A DNA stretch of 64,000 nt from Streptosporangium sandarakinum (GTDB lineage: Bacteria; Actinomycetota; Actinomycetes; Streptosporangiales; Streptosporangiaceae), in assembly GCF_013409935.1 (NCBI RefSeq), contig NZ_JACCCO010000001.1, positions 992,001 to 1,056,000 of the forward strand. Direction: 5' to 3'. This document shows, in pieces, positions 27,322 to 35,320 of this stretch. The notes under the pieces were generated by a model. The model made no database searches and had not been told where the DNA came from. It saw nothing but the letters and a program-made list of their open reading frames with translations. The position numbers and the translations under genes are program-made. Within the stretch, counting starts at the first letter, position 1; every line of letters starts with the position of its first letter.

Positions 27322-28419
27322 TTAAAGGACAAGCAGCTCTTTGGTCGTCCGTGTGAGAAGTTCCGGTCCGTCATCACGTGTCACGAGCGTGTCCTCGATG
27401 CGGACGCCGCCCCTGCCAGGTATGTAGACCCCGGGCTCAACGGTGACCGGTACTCGATCCTCTAGTCTAGCGTGCCCGCGCCCTGGCTCGGTCTTCGCGG
27501 CGGCCGGGACCGGAGACAGGAACGGCACCTCGTGGATCTCCAGTCCGACGCCGTGCCCGAGGCCGTGGCCGAAGTGCCCGCCGTGGCCGGCCGCGGCGAT
27601 GAGGTCGCGGGCGGCGGCGTCCACCTCGTGGGTGGCGGCGCCGGGCCGTACGGCCTCGCGGCCCGCGCGCTGGGCGGCGCGGACCAGGTCGTACAGCTCG
27701 CGCTGCCAGCCGGCGGGCTCGCCGATCGCCACCGTCCGGGTCATGTCGGCGTGGTAGCCGCCGTAGCGCGCCCCGAAGTCCATCGTGACGAGGTCGCCGC
27801 GGGCGAGGGGCCGGTCCGAGGGCGAGTGGTGCGGGATGGAGCCGTTGGGCCCGCTCGCCACGATCGTGGCGAAGGCGGGCGCGTCGGCGCCCAGGTCCGC
27901 CATGAGGCGTTCCAGCGTCCGGGCGACCTCCCGCTCGGTCAGGCCGGGCCGCAGCGTGGGAAGCAGTTCGGCGAACGCCCGGTCGGTCAGCTCGCACGCG
28001 GTGCGCAGCAGGCCGATCTCCTCCTCGTCCTTGACCCGGCGCACCGACTCCACCAGGCCGGACAGCCGCAGCAGGTCCCCGCCCAGCGTGAAGTAGACGT
28101 CCGCCGTCATCCGGTGGGCCTCGACGGCGAGGCGGCCGGGCGGCGAGCCGTCCAGGACGGCCGTGGCCAGGACCCCGGTGACGTCGCGGTCCTCGATCAC
28201 CTCGACGTCGGGGCAGACCCGCCGGGCGGTCTCGGCGTAGCGGGAGTCGGTGGCGAGCGCGGCGCGGGCGTCGGCCCGGACGAGCAGGGCCGCGTTGGAG
28301 CTGTCCAGGCCGGTCAGGTAGCGGACGTTGACGCCGCCGGTGACCAGGATCGCGTCCGCCTCGCAGGCGGGGAGCAGGGCCGCCAGGCGCTCGCGGCGCC
28401 GGGCATGGGTGACGGTCAT
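27322..28419 (-). CDS. M24 family metallopeptidase (Xaa-Pro aminopeptidase/dipeptidase type)
   Basis: A 365-residue pita-bread-fold peptidase with a creatinase-like N-terminal domain. The five metal ligands are in place: Asp in MDFGARYGG, Asp in GYHADMTRT, His in [17 protein letters not shown], Glu in TVEPGVY and Glu in VRIEDTLV. It probably cleaves X-Pro dipeptides or N-terminal X-Pro bonds in the cytoplasm. It lies 25 bp upstream of efp, a common pairing. The ATG at 28419 has no ribosome-binding site and a TACCAT six bases upstream, so the message may be leaderless. Confidence 0.93.
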   Translation of the reverse strand: MTVTHARRRERLAALLPACEADAILVTGGVNVRYLTGLDSSNAALLVRADARAALATDSRYAETARRVCPDVEVIEDRDVTGVLATAVLDGSPPGRLAVEAHRMTADVYFTLGGDLLRLSGLVESVRRVKDEEEIGLLRTACELTDRAFAELLPTLRPGLTEREVARTLERLMADLGADAPAFATIVASGPNGSIPHHSPSDRPLARGDLVTMDFGARYGGYHADMTRTVAIGEPAGWQRELYDLVRAAQRAGREAVRPGAATHEVDAAARDLIAAAGHGGHFGHGLGHGVGLEIHEVPFLSPVPAAAKTEPGRGHARLEDRVPVTVEPGVYIPGRGGVRIEDTLVTRDDGPELLTRTTKELLVL

Positions 28420-28566
28420 TAAGGCATGGTATTGCCCGTTTCACGATTCTTCCCGTGCCACCCGGACGGACTTTTCGCGCCACCCGGCCGGGACGGGGCA
28501 CGCGCCGTACGGATCACCGGCGGGCGGGGCGGGGCACCCGTAGGGGTGTCCGGCGCGGAACGCGCG

Positions 28567-28600
28567 GAGGGCGGGCCCCGGTGGACCGGGACCCGCCCTC
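28567..28600. terminator. Terminator of the symporter gene
   Basis: A 15-bp stem (GAGGGCGGGCCCCGG / CCGGGACCCGCCCTC, one C-A mismatch) with the 4-nt loop TGGA lies 12 bp past the symporter stop. It is the strongest hairpin in this gap and could act in both directions. Confidence 0.8.
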
Positions 28601-28612
28601 AGGCGTGGGGCG

Positions 28613-29923
28613 TCAGGCCGGAACGGGCTCGGCTCCGCCGCGGCCGCGGCCGGGAGTGGAGGCGGGAGCGGGCGCCTCGTCCAGCGGCTGCGGCGGGGCG
28701 TTGAGGACCGCCTCGTCGAGCCTGCCCTCGGAGCGGGCCACGATGACCGGCACGACCATCTGGCCGGCCACGTTGGTGGCGGTACGGATCATGTCGAGGA
28801 TCGGGTCGATCGCCAGCAGCAGGCCGACGCCCTCAAGCGGCAGGCCGAGCGTGCTGAGGGTGAGGGTGAGCATCACGATCGCGCCGGTCAGGCCGGCGGT
28901 GGCGGCGGAGCCGACCACGGAGACGAACGCGATCAGCAGGTAGTCGCCCACCCCGAGCGGGACGCCGAACACCTGCGCCACGAAGATCGCGGCCAGGGCC
29001 GGGTAGATCGCGGCGCAGCCGTCCATCTTGGTGGTCGCCCCGAACGGCACGGCGAAGGAGGCGTAGTCGCGGTCCACGCCGAGGCGCTCGGTGGTGACGC
29101 GCTGGGTGAGCGGCATGGTGCCGACCGAGGAGCGGGAGACGAAGGCCAGCTCGATGGCGGGCCAGGCGTTGCGGTAGAAGGTCAGCGGGCTGACCTTGCC
29201 GGCGAGGGCCAGCAGCAGCGGGTAGCTGACGAGCAGGACCAGGGCGCAGCCGATGTAGACGCCCGCGCTGAACTTGGCGAGGGGGGCCAGCAGGTCCCAG
29301 CCGTAGGTGGCGATGGACTTGCCGATGAGGCCGGCGGTGCCGATCGGGGCCAGCCGGATGATCCACCACAGGGCCTTCTGGACCAGCTCCAGGACGGACT
29401 GGCCGAGGTCGAGGAACGGCTTGGCCTTCTCCCCCACCGCGATGGCGGCGGCGCCGAGGACGGCCCCCAGGAAGACGATCTGCAGGACGTTGACCTCGGT
29501 GAAGGAGGTCACGATGTTGGTCGGGATGATGCCGGTCAGGAAGTCGACCCAGGTGCCGGCGCCCTCCAGGTCGGGGGCCTTGGCGCCCGCCGTGGAGATG
29601 GTGACACCCTGTCCCGGGTTGAGCAGCAGCCCGAGGCCGATGCCGAACGCCACGGCGATCAGTGAGCTGCCCAGGAACCACATCAGCGTCTTGCCGGCCA
29701 GCCGGGCGGCGCCGTTGACGTTGCGCAGGTTGGCCACGCTGACGATGACGGCGGTGAAGACCAGCGGCGGGACGGCCAGCTTGAGGAGCTGGACGAAGAT
29801 CTTGCCGACCTCGGTCAGGGTGGCGGTGAGCCAGGCGACGTCGCCGGCCCGGGCGACGAAGCCGAGGACGATGCCGACGGCCAGGCCCAGCAGTAGTTGC
29901 AGGGAGAAGGAGAACTTCTTCAT
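28613..29923 (-). CDS. DAACS-family (dicarboxylate/amino acid:cation) symporter, possible cystine importer
   Basis: A polytopic protein of 436 residues with the SDF fold: N-terminal helices, hairpin HP1 (FVSRSSVGTMPLT), the TM7 substrate/Na+ motif (here TTKMDGCAAIYPAL instead of the glutamate-type NMDGT) and HP2 (VVGSAATAGLTG). The GCA-x-YPA form recalls the TcyP cystine branch rather than glutamate carriers. The upstream leader carries a Cys-containing peptide and a terminator, which independently suggests a sulfur amino acid substrate. ATG 29923 is preferred because the alternative GTG 29947 lies inside the attenuator stem. Cystine transport is an inference; the symporter family call is firm. 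Confidence 0.9.
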   Translation of the reverse strand: MKKFSFSLQLLLGLAVGIVLGFVARAGDVAWLTATLTEVGKIFVQLLKLAVPPLVFTAVIVSVANLRNVNGAARLAGKTLMWFLGSSLIAVAFGIGLGLLLNPGQGVTISTAGAKAPDLEGAGTWVDFLTGIIPTNIVTSFTEVNVLQIVFLGAVLGAAAIAVGEKAKPFLDLGQSVLELVQKALWWIIRLAPIGTAGLIGKSIATYGWDLLAPLAKFSAGVYIGCALVLLVSYPLLLALAGKVSPLTFYRNAWPAIELAFVSRSSVGTMPLTQRVTTERLGVDRDYASFAVPFGATTKMDGCAAIYPALAAIFVAQVFGVPLGVGDYLLIAFVSVVGSAATAGLTGAIVMLTLTLSTLGLPLEGVGLLLAIDPILDMIRTATNVAGQMVVPVIVARSEGRLDEAVLNAPPQPLDEAPAPASTPGRGRGGAEPVPA

Positions 29924-29937
29924 GAAGAGACTTTCGG

Positions 29938-29970
29938 AAAAAGGCACGCCGGAGCGGACACGGTCGTGCC
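29938..29970 (-). promoter_or_regulatory. T-tailed attenuator hairpin in the symporter leader
   Basis: On the minus strand GGCACG (29970-29965) pairs with CGTGCC (29948-29943) across a 16-nt loop and is followed immediately by TTTTT (29942-29938), 14 bp before the symporter ATG. A T-run is very unusual in this window, so this looks like a true intrinsic terminator placed inside the leader. Together with the upstream leader peptide it makes a transcription attenuator. Confidence 0.65.
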
Positions 29971-30005
29971 GGTGAGGAAAGGGGGTGATCGAGGGTGGAC
30001 CGGGG

Positions 30006-30119
30006 TCAGCGACAGAGACGGCTGCTGGTGCGGCACAGATCGACGTGCAGCCGCTCGACGAGCCACACGATCACCGGAGAGAACCTCACGAGGGGGTAAA
30101 ACCAGCCGGTTCGCCCCAT
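30006..30119 (-). CDS. Putative leader peptide of the symporter gene (37 aa)
   Basis: ATG 30119 has AAAGGGGG four bases upstream and opens a 37-codon frame ending at TGA 30006. The C-terminal part reads RLHVDLCRTSSRLCR, matching the H-V-D-L-x-R-x-x-S-x-x-C-R pattern of the short leader peptides found upstream of sulfur-assimilation genes in Streptomyces and relatives (recalled from annotation practice, not searched). Cys codons are at residues 29 and 36, the last one next to the stop. The frame is too short for ordinary ORF calling. It lies between the promoter and the attenuator hairpin, as expected for ribosome-controlled attenuation by cysteine. Confidence 0.7.
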   Translation of the reverse strand: MGRTGWFYPLVRFSPVIVWLVERLHVDLCRTSSRLCR

Positions 30120-30134
30120 GATTCCCCCTTTCTC

Positions 30135-30178
30135 TGTGATCCACCTCACATTTCAGGAAAGATCAGAGGGTTTGTCAA
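30135..30178 (-). promoter_or_regulatory. Symporter promoter with CRP-like site
   Basis: TTGACA (30178-30173), a 17-bp spacer and TGAAAT (30155-30150) form the best sigma-70-type promoter in the window. TGTGA-GGTGGA-TCACA (30150-30135) follows directly and is a perfect TGTGA-N6-TCACA palindrome, the consensus of CRP/GlxR-family regulators. It covers the expected transcription start, a position that normally represses. Confidence 0.75.
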
Positions 30179-30212
30179 TGACCGGCGCGGACCGGCGGGC
30201 CGCCGGACGCGA

Positions 30213-30243
30213 GAAGGGGGCCGGCCGGAGCCGTGCCCCCTTC
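30213..30243 (-). terminator. Terminator of the F420 oxidoreductase gene
   Basis: GAAGGGGGC and GCCCCCTTC form a 9-bp perfect stem with a 13-nt loop, 20 bp downstream of the stop at 30263 and upstream of the symporter promoter, insulating the two units. Confidence 0.75.
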
Positions 30244-30262
30244 CGGGAGAAGACGCGCGGGG

Positions 30263-31303
30263 TCAGGACGCGAGGTCCCTGACCTTCTCGATCAGCCGGA
30301 CCCGCTCGGCGTGCGTGCGGCCCAGCGGGGCGACGTTGATCGTGGTGACGCCCGAGTCCCGCATCACCGCCAGGCGCTCGCGGACGTGGCTCTCCGGGCC
30401 GATCAGCGACATCTGCTCCAGCAGCTCCCCGGGGACGAGCGCGGCGGCCTCGTCCTTCTTGCCGTCGAGGTAGAGGTTCTGGATCTGCTCGGCCTCCTTC
30501 TCGTAGCCGTAGCGGCGGGCGAGGTCGTTGTAGAAGTTCTTGCCCTTGGCGCCCATGCCGCCGATGTAGAGGGCGGCCATCGGCCGGCCCAGCTCCAGCC
30601 ACTCCGACACGTCCTCGCCGATGGCCAGCGGCGCCTGGGCGATGACGTCGAGCTCGCCCAGGGCCGGGTCGCGCCTGGCCTTCCCCGCGGCCAGGGACGC
30701 CCCCCAGACGTCGGCGGCCTTCTCCGGCATGTAGAAGATCGGCTCCCAGCCCTCCGCCAGCTCCGCGGCCAGCTCGACGTTCTTGGGCCCGATGGCGGCG
30801 ATCACGATGGGGATGCGGTCCCGGACCGGACGGTTGATGATCTTCAGTGGCTTGCCCAGGCCGGTGCCCTGGTCCGCGGGCAGCGGGACGTTGTAGTACC
30901 TGCCCTCGTAGGTCAGGCGCTCGCGCCTCCAGACCCGGCGGCAGATCTCCACGACCTCGCGGGTACGGCCCAGCGGCGCGGTGTACGGCACGCCGTGGAA
31001 GCCCTCGATGACCTGCGGCCCCGAGGCGCCCAGGCCCAGGGTGAAGCGGCCGTCGGAGACGTAGTCCATGCCGGCGGCGGTCATGGCCAGCAGGGTCGGG
31101 GTGCGGGAGTAGATCGGCAGGATGCCGGAGGCGATCTGCAGCCGTTCCGTCCTCGCCGCGATGTAGCCCATCTGGCTCACCGCGTCGAAGCTGTACGCCT
31201 CGGCCACGAAGACGATGTCGAGCCCCGCCTTCTCGTAGTCGGCCAGTTCGGCCACCGTCTCCTTGAAGCCCCCCGAGTAGTTCAGGGCCATGCCGATGCG
31301 CAT
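30263..31303 (-). CDS. LLM class F420-dependent oxidoreductase
   Basis: A luciferase-like TIM-barrel protein of 346 residues (MRIGMALNYSGGF start; AEAYSFDAVSQMGYIAARTERLQIASGILPIYSRTP read in short blocks; SDGRFTLGLGASGPQVIEGFHG) of the F420-binding actinobacterial type. Such enzymes move hydride between F420H2 and a substrate; the substrate cannot be told from sequence. ATG 31303 with AAGGA about 10 nt upstream matches the family start better than the open frame to 31324. It is a single-gene unit, with its own terminator and a divergent neighbour. Confidence 0.9.
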   Translation of the reverse strand: MRIGMALNYSGGFKETVAELADYEKAGLDIVFVAEAYSFDAVSQMGYIAARTERLQIASGILPIYSRTPTLLAMTAAGMDYVSDGRFTLGLGASGPQVIEGFHGVPYTAPLGRTREVVEICRRVWRRERLTYEGRYYNVPLPADQGTGLGKPLKIINRPVRDRIPIVIAAIGPKNVELAAELAEGWEPIFYMPEKAADVWGASLAAGKARRDPALGELDVIAQAPLAIGEDVSEWLELGRPMAALYIGGMGAKGKNFYNDLARRYGYEKEAEQIQNLYLDGKKDEAAALVPGELLEQMSLIGPESHVRERLAVMRDSGVTTINVAPLGRTHAERVRLIEKVRDLAS

Positions 31304-31503
31304 CGTGAGATCGTCCTTCCGCACGCGTCCGGGTCCGCCCGCGGGCCCCGCCGGCTTACGTGGTCGCCCGGGCGGCCTCGGGAAACCGAATGATGTTCCG
31401 CTGCCTTCACAGGACAGGCTATCGACTCACCGGCCGGCCACCAAGCGCCCCCCTTCGCACCGCGAAGCCGGTAGCGTACGCGTTCCAGGGGCAGTGGAGG
31501 ATC

Positions 31504-32418
31504 ATGGTCAAGCGGGCGGGGAGCAGCGCAGTGCTCGAGCGGATGATCATCGTGTTGGCGGGGGCGCTGGCCCTGGTCCTCGGCGGCCACGGGCTCCTGC
31601 CGGACCTCGGCGGGTTCACACCGGTGCTGGAGAGCGGGCTGCCCTGGCTCGGCGTCGCCGTACCGCTCCTGCTGCTGGGCGCGCTGCCGGCCCGCTCGTG
31701 GAAGGCCGTCGCCGCCGCGCTGGTCCCGGCGGCCGTGTGGGGGGTCATGTTCGGCCCCGCCCTGCTGCGCAGGCCGCCCGGCGGGCCGAGCGACCTGTCG
31801 GTCGCCACGCTCAACGTGGGGGTGACCAACGCCGCCTCCGGGCGGGCCGTACGGGCCCTGGCCGAGGGCAGGGACCTCGTCGCCGTGCAGGAGCTCACCC
31901 CGGGCGGCCCGGCGGCGAAGGCGCTCGGCGAGGCCCTCCCGTACCACTACCAGGTCACGACGGTGGGCCTGTGGAGCCGGTTCCCGATCATCGAGGCTCG
32001 CAAGGCGGACATCGGCCTGGCCTGGGCGCGGGCGCTGCGGGCCGTGCTGAGCACCCCCAAGGGCAGGGTGACCGTCTACGTCATGCACCTGGCCTCGGCC
32101 CGTCCCGGCGAGACGGCCATGCGCGACAAGAACCTCTCCTACGTCCGGCGGATCATCGACGCCGACACCAGCCGGCGCCTGCTCCTGCTCGGCGACCTCA
32201 ATACCGCCACCACCGACCGCAACCGCTCCGGCCTGGTGCCCCCGCTGCTGGACGCCCAGCAGGAGGCGGGGTCGGGGCTCGGCTTCACCTGGCCGGCGTC
32301 CTTCCCCGTCACCCGGCCCGACCACATCCTCTACCGCGGCCTGGTCGCCACCGGCGCGGCGGTCGAGGAGGCCGCGGGCAGCGACCACCGCGCGGCCGTG
32401 GCCACCCTGCGCTTCTAG
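31504..32418 (+). CDS. Membrane-anchored endonuclease/exonuclease/phosphatase family protein
   Basis: A 304-residue protein with three N-terminal membrane helices (about residues 12-90) followed by an EEP domain: LSVATLNVGVTN, VAVQELTPGG (metal-binding Glu), MHLASARPG, LLLGDLNTATTD (Asp/Asn) and GSDHRAAVA (catalytic Asp-His). The active site probably faces outside. Substrates in this superfamily range from nucleic acids to phosphoesters, so none is assigned. ATG 31504 has GGAGG only three bases upstream; an upstream frame from 31360 is open but unconserved. It ends one base before the stop of the convergent mobA-like gene. Confidence 0.87.
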   Translation: MVKRAGSSAVLERMIIVLAGALALVLGGHGLLPDLGGFTPVLESGLPWLGVAVPLLLLGALPARSWKAVAAALVPAAVWGVMFGPALLRRPPGGPSDLSVATLNVGVTNAASGRAVRALAEGRDLVAVQELTPGGPAAKALGEALPYHYQVTTVGLWSRFPIIEARKADIGLAWARALRAVLSTPKGRVTVYVMHLASARPGETAMRDKNLSYVRRIIDADTSRRLLLLGDLNTATTDRNRSGLVPPLLDAQQEAGSGLGFTWPASFPVTRPDHILYRGLVATGAAVEEAAGSDHRAAVATLRF

Positions 32419-32419
32419 G

Positions 32420-33058
32420 TCACCGCTCCCGCAGCGCCGACAGGTCGGCCGGGGTGTCGATGTCGGCCGGGTCGCCCACGTCGTCGCAGGCCACCGCGAC
32501 GACCAGTTCGGGGTGGGCCCGCAGGAACGGCCGGGCGCCGACGTCGCCGGTCGCCATCGCGGCGACCCTCCCGAAGTGCTCCCTCGCGATCAGCACAGGG
32601 TTCCTCGGCGCCCCGCCGTAGGCCGCGACGGCCACCGACGCGCCCTGCCGCGCGGCCCGGACCAGCCGCCGCACCGCCTCCGGGCCGACGAACGGCTGGT
32701 CCACCAGGGCGATCACGACCCGCTCGGCGTCGTCCGGCAGCGCGGCCAGGCCGGCGCGCAGGGAGGAGCCCATGCCGGTGCGCCACCGGGGATTGCGCAC
32801 CGTCACCGCCCCGCGCACCTGCGCGGTCGCGGCCCCGAGCACGACGACCACCGGGTGGCAGCCGCCCTCGCGCAGCGTCCGCACCCCGCGGTCGACCAGC
32901 CGCTCGCCCCGGAACTCGACCAGCGCCTTGGGCGTGCCGAGCCGCGAGCCCGCCCCAGCGGCCAGCAGCAGCCCGGCGGTGAGCGGCTCGGCGGGCCCGC
33001 CCGCCCCGTGGATCCACGGGTCCGGGGGCCCCGAGGCGCCCGAGGTCCCTCGGGTCAC
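32420..33058 (-). CDS. MobA/MocA-like nucleotidyltransferase
   Basis: A Rossmann-type NTP transferase of 212 residues with TAGLLLAAGAGSRLGTPKALVEF at the N-terminus (split: LLLAAGAGSRLG, PKALVEF), WRTGMGSSLRAGL and VIALVDQPFVGPEAV. This is the MocA type that cytidylylates molybdopterin for xanthine-dehydrogenase-family hydroxylases. It is the last gene of a four-gene operon with xdhC, coxE and coxD-like genes, overlapping xdhC by 4 nt. The N-terminal 20 residues are Gly/Pro-rich and not conserved. Confidence 0.88.
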   Translation of the reverse strand: MTRGTSGASGPPDPWIHGAGGPAEPLTAGLLLAAGAGSRLGTPKALVEFRGERLVDRGVRTLREGGCHPVVVVLGAATAQVRGAVTVRNPRWRTGMGSSLRAGLAALPDDAERVVIALVDQPFVGPEAVRRLVRAARQGASVAVAAYGGAPRNPVLIAREHFGRVAAMATGDVGARPFLRAHPELVVAVACDDVGDPADIDTPADLSALRER

Positions 33059-34161
33059 CGCCGGACCCCGTCCCCGTGGATGCGCCCGGAGCCGCCGGTG
33101 AGCGGCCGCCCCGAACCGCCCCAGCGCAGCTGGACCAGCTCGGCGGCGATGGAGACCGCCGTCTCCTCGGGGGTCCGCGCGCCCAGGTCGAGCCCGATCG
33201 GCGAACGCAGCCGCGCCAGCTCGGCCTCCCCCAGCCCGGCCTGCCGCAGCCGCTCCAGGCGGTCCTCGTGGGTACGGCGCGAGCCCATCGCGCCGACGTA
33301 GCCGGCCGGGGTGCGCAGCGCGACCTCCAGCAGCGGCACGTCGAAGCGGGGGTCGTGGGTGAGCACGCAGATCGCGGTGCGCTCGTCCACGGTGATCGAG
33401 GTCAGGTAGTCATGCGGCCACCTGACCACGACCTCGTCGGCGTCGGGGAAGCGCCTGGCCGTGGCGAAGACCGGCCGGGCGTCGCAGACGACCACGTGGT
33501 AACCGAGGAACTTGCCGATCCTGGCCACCGCGGCGGCGAAGTCGATCGCGCCGAAGACCAGCATCCGGGGCGGCGGGGCGAAGGAGTGCACGAAGACCGC
33601 CAGGTCGTCGAGCCGCCGCTCGCCGTGCGGGCCGTACCGGCGGATCCCGGTGATCCCCTGGGCGAGCATGCCGCGGGCGTCGTCGTCGACGGCGTCGTCC
33701 AGCCGGTCCCCGCCGAGGGAGCCGGAGGCCCGGTCCGGCCAGACGATCCGGCGGGCGCCGGTCCGGCCGGGCCCGGACAGCACGGTCGCCACCGCCACCG
33801 GCTCGCGGGCGGACACCGACCCGGCCACCTCCCCCAGCTCGGGGAACGCCTCGCGCGAGACCGGCTCGACGAACACGTCGAGGATGCCCCCGCAGGTCAG
33901 ACCGGCCGAGAAGGCGTCGTCGTCGCTCACGCCGTACCGCTGCAGGACCGGGACGCCGGAGGCGGCCACCTCGCGGGCCAGCTCGTAGACGGCGCCCTCG
34001 ACGCAGCCGCCCGAGACGCTGCCCTCGGCCTCCTCGCCGGACACGGCCATGGCGGCGCCCGGCGGGCGGGGCGCGCTGCGGAAGGTGCTCACCACGGTGG
34101 CCAGGCCGAACGTCTCACCGGCCGCCCACCACCGCACGATCTGCGACAACACGTCACGCAT
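33055..34161 (-). CDS. XdhC/CoxF family molybdenum-cofactor maturation protein
   Basis: A 368-residue protein with an N-terminal XdhC/CoxI domain (ATVVSTFRSAPRPPGAAM, SGGCVEGAVYELA, LTCGGILDVFVEP) and a C-terminal Rossmann domain (RMLVFGAIDFAAAVARIGKFLGYHVVVCDARPVFATA in short blocks; THDPRFDVPLLEVAL; GYVGAMGSRRTHEDR). XdhC binds and delivers sulfurated Mo cofactor to hydroxylases such as xanthine dehydrogenase and aerobic CO dehydrogenase. It overlaps the VWA gene by 8 nt and the mobA-like gene by 4 nt. Confidence 0.9.
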   Translation of the reverse strand: MRDVLSQIVRWWAAGETFGLATVVSTFRSAPRPPGAAMAVSGEEAEGSVSGGCVEGAVYELAREVAASGVPVLQRYGVSDDDAFSAGLTCGGILDVFVEPVSREAFPELGEVAGSVSAREPVAVATVLSGPGRTGARRIVWPDRASGSLGGDRLDDAVDDDARGMLAQGITGIRRYGPHGERRLDDLAVFVHSFAPPPRMLVFGAIDFAAAVARIGKFLGYHVVVCDARPVFATARRFPDADEVVVRWPHDYLTSITVDERTAICVLTHDPRFDVPLLEVALRTPAGYVGAMGSRRTHEDRLERLRQAGLGEAELARLRSPIGLDLGARTPEETAVSIAAELVQLRWGGSGRPLTGGSGRIHGDGVRR

Positions 34162-35320
34162 GAGCCCCTCCCAGGAGCGCGGCCAGTTCCTCGAACGCCG
34201 CCAGGCTGTGCCCGGCGACGAAGTCGTCGACGTACGGCAGGGCCGCGCGCATCCCGGCGGTGAGCGGCCGGTAGCCCTCCCGCCCCCGGTGCGGGTTGAC
34301 CCAGATCACCCGGTGCGCCACCCGCGACAGCCGGGCCATCTGCGCGCCCAGCAGCGAGACGTCGCCGCGTTCCCACCCGTCGGAGGCGATGACCACGGTC
34401 GCGCCGCGGGCGTCGTTCAGCGCGAGGAGCCGGCGCAGCTCCTCCCCCAGGCGGGTGCCGCCGCTCCAGTCGGGGACGGCGCGGGACACGGCGTCCATCG
34501 CGGCGGCCGGGTCGCGGCGGCGCAGCTCGGCGGTGACGCGGGTGAGGCGGGTGCCGGCGCTGAACACCTCGGTGGCCCCGGGCTCGGTGGCGACGAGGGC
34601 GTGGCCGAAGCGCAGCAGCGTGTCGGCGTAGGGGGTCATGGAGCCGCTGACGTCGATCACCAGCACGACCCGGCGGGGCCTGGTGCGGTGGACGCGGCGG
34701 CGCAGCCGGGCGGTCTCCCCGCCGCGCCGCAGGGTCTCGCGGATCGTCGCGGCGGGGTCGAGCCGTCCGCGCCGCGACGGCCGGGACCGCCGCGACCTGC
34801 GCCGCTCGCGCCCGGCCCGGAGCAGGGCCAGCAGCCGGTGCACCTCGGCCAGCTCGGCAGCGGTCAGCCTGGCCACGTCCCGGTTGCGCAGCACCTCCAG
34901 CTCGCTGGCGCCGGCCGGCCGCGCCGCGGACTCGCGCTCGCCGCCGTCGCCGGACTCGCCGGCGAGGGTGGCGACGTGCCGGGTGACGGTCACCGTCGCG
35001 GACCGGGCGGGACCCGCCCGCAGGCCCCCGAAGTAGGCCGCGAAGACCCGGTCGTAGCGGGGCAGGTCCTCGGCGGAGGCGCACAGGGTGAGCCGGCCGG
35101 CCCAGTAGACGTCCCCCGGCCGGGCGGCGTCCAGGTGGGACAGCGCGCGCAGCAGCCCCTGGGTCCTGGCGTGGTCGGCGGGGACCCCGGCGGCCCGGAG
35201 CGTCCGGGCGAAACCGGTCATGACGGCGACCAGGTCGCGGCCGCCCAGGTCGCGGCCGCCCGGATCACGGTCGCCGGGATCGCGGTCGGCCGGATCGCGG
35301 TCGTCAGCGGCGGAGGTCAT
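34154..35320 (-). CDS. CoxE-like VWA domain protein
   Basis: A 388-residue protein with a C-terminal VWA domain carrying the MIDAS motif DVSGSM (LVIDVSGSMTPYADTLLRFG) and the DWSGGTRLGEEL block of CoxE proteins. CoxE works with the MoxR-type ATPase CoxD in maturing the active site of CO-dehydrogenase-type hydroxylases. The first 30 residues are a degenerate tandem repeat (DRDPADRDPGDRDPGGRDLG), encoded by GC-rich ~18-bp DNA repeats at about 35230-35300; a start at the internal Met-34 region would remove them. It overlaps coxD by 17 nt. Confidence 0.88.
   Translation of the reverse strand: MTSAADDRDPADRDPGDRDPGGRDLGGRDLVAVMTGFARTLRAAGVPADHARTQGLLRALSHLDAARPGDVYWAGRLTLCASAEDLPRYDRVFAAYFGGLRAGPARSATVTVTRHVATLAGESGDGGERESAARPAGASELEVLRNRDVARLTAAELAEVHRLLALLRAGRERRRSRRSRPSRRGRLDPAATIRETLRRGGETARLRRRVHRTRPRRVVLVIDVSGSMTPYADTLLRFGHALVATEPGATEVFSAGTRLTRVTAELRRRDPAAAMDAVSRAVPDWSGGTRLGEELRRLLALNDARGATVVIASDGWERGDVSLLGAQMARLSRVAHRVIWVNPHRGREGYRPLTAGMRAALPYVDDFVAGHSLAAFEELAALLGGAHA

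Noticed and set aside
29924..29947. Symporter start at GTG 29947
   Set aside because: This codon is part of the attenuator stem and has no ribosome-binding site. ATG 29923 begins the conserved first helix region.
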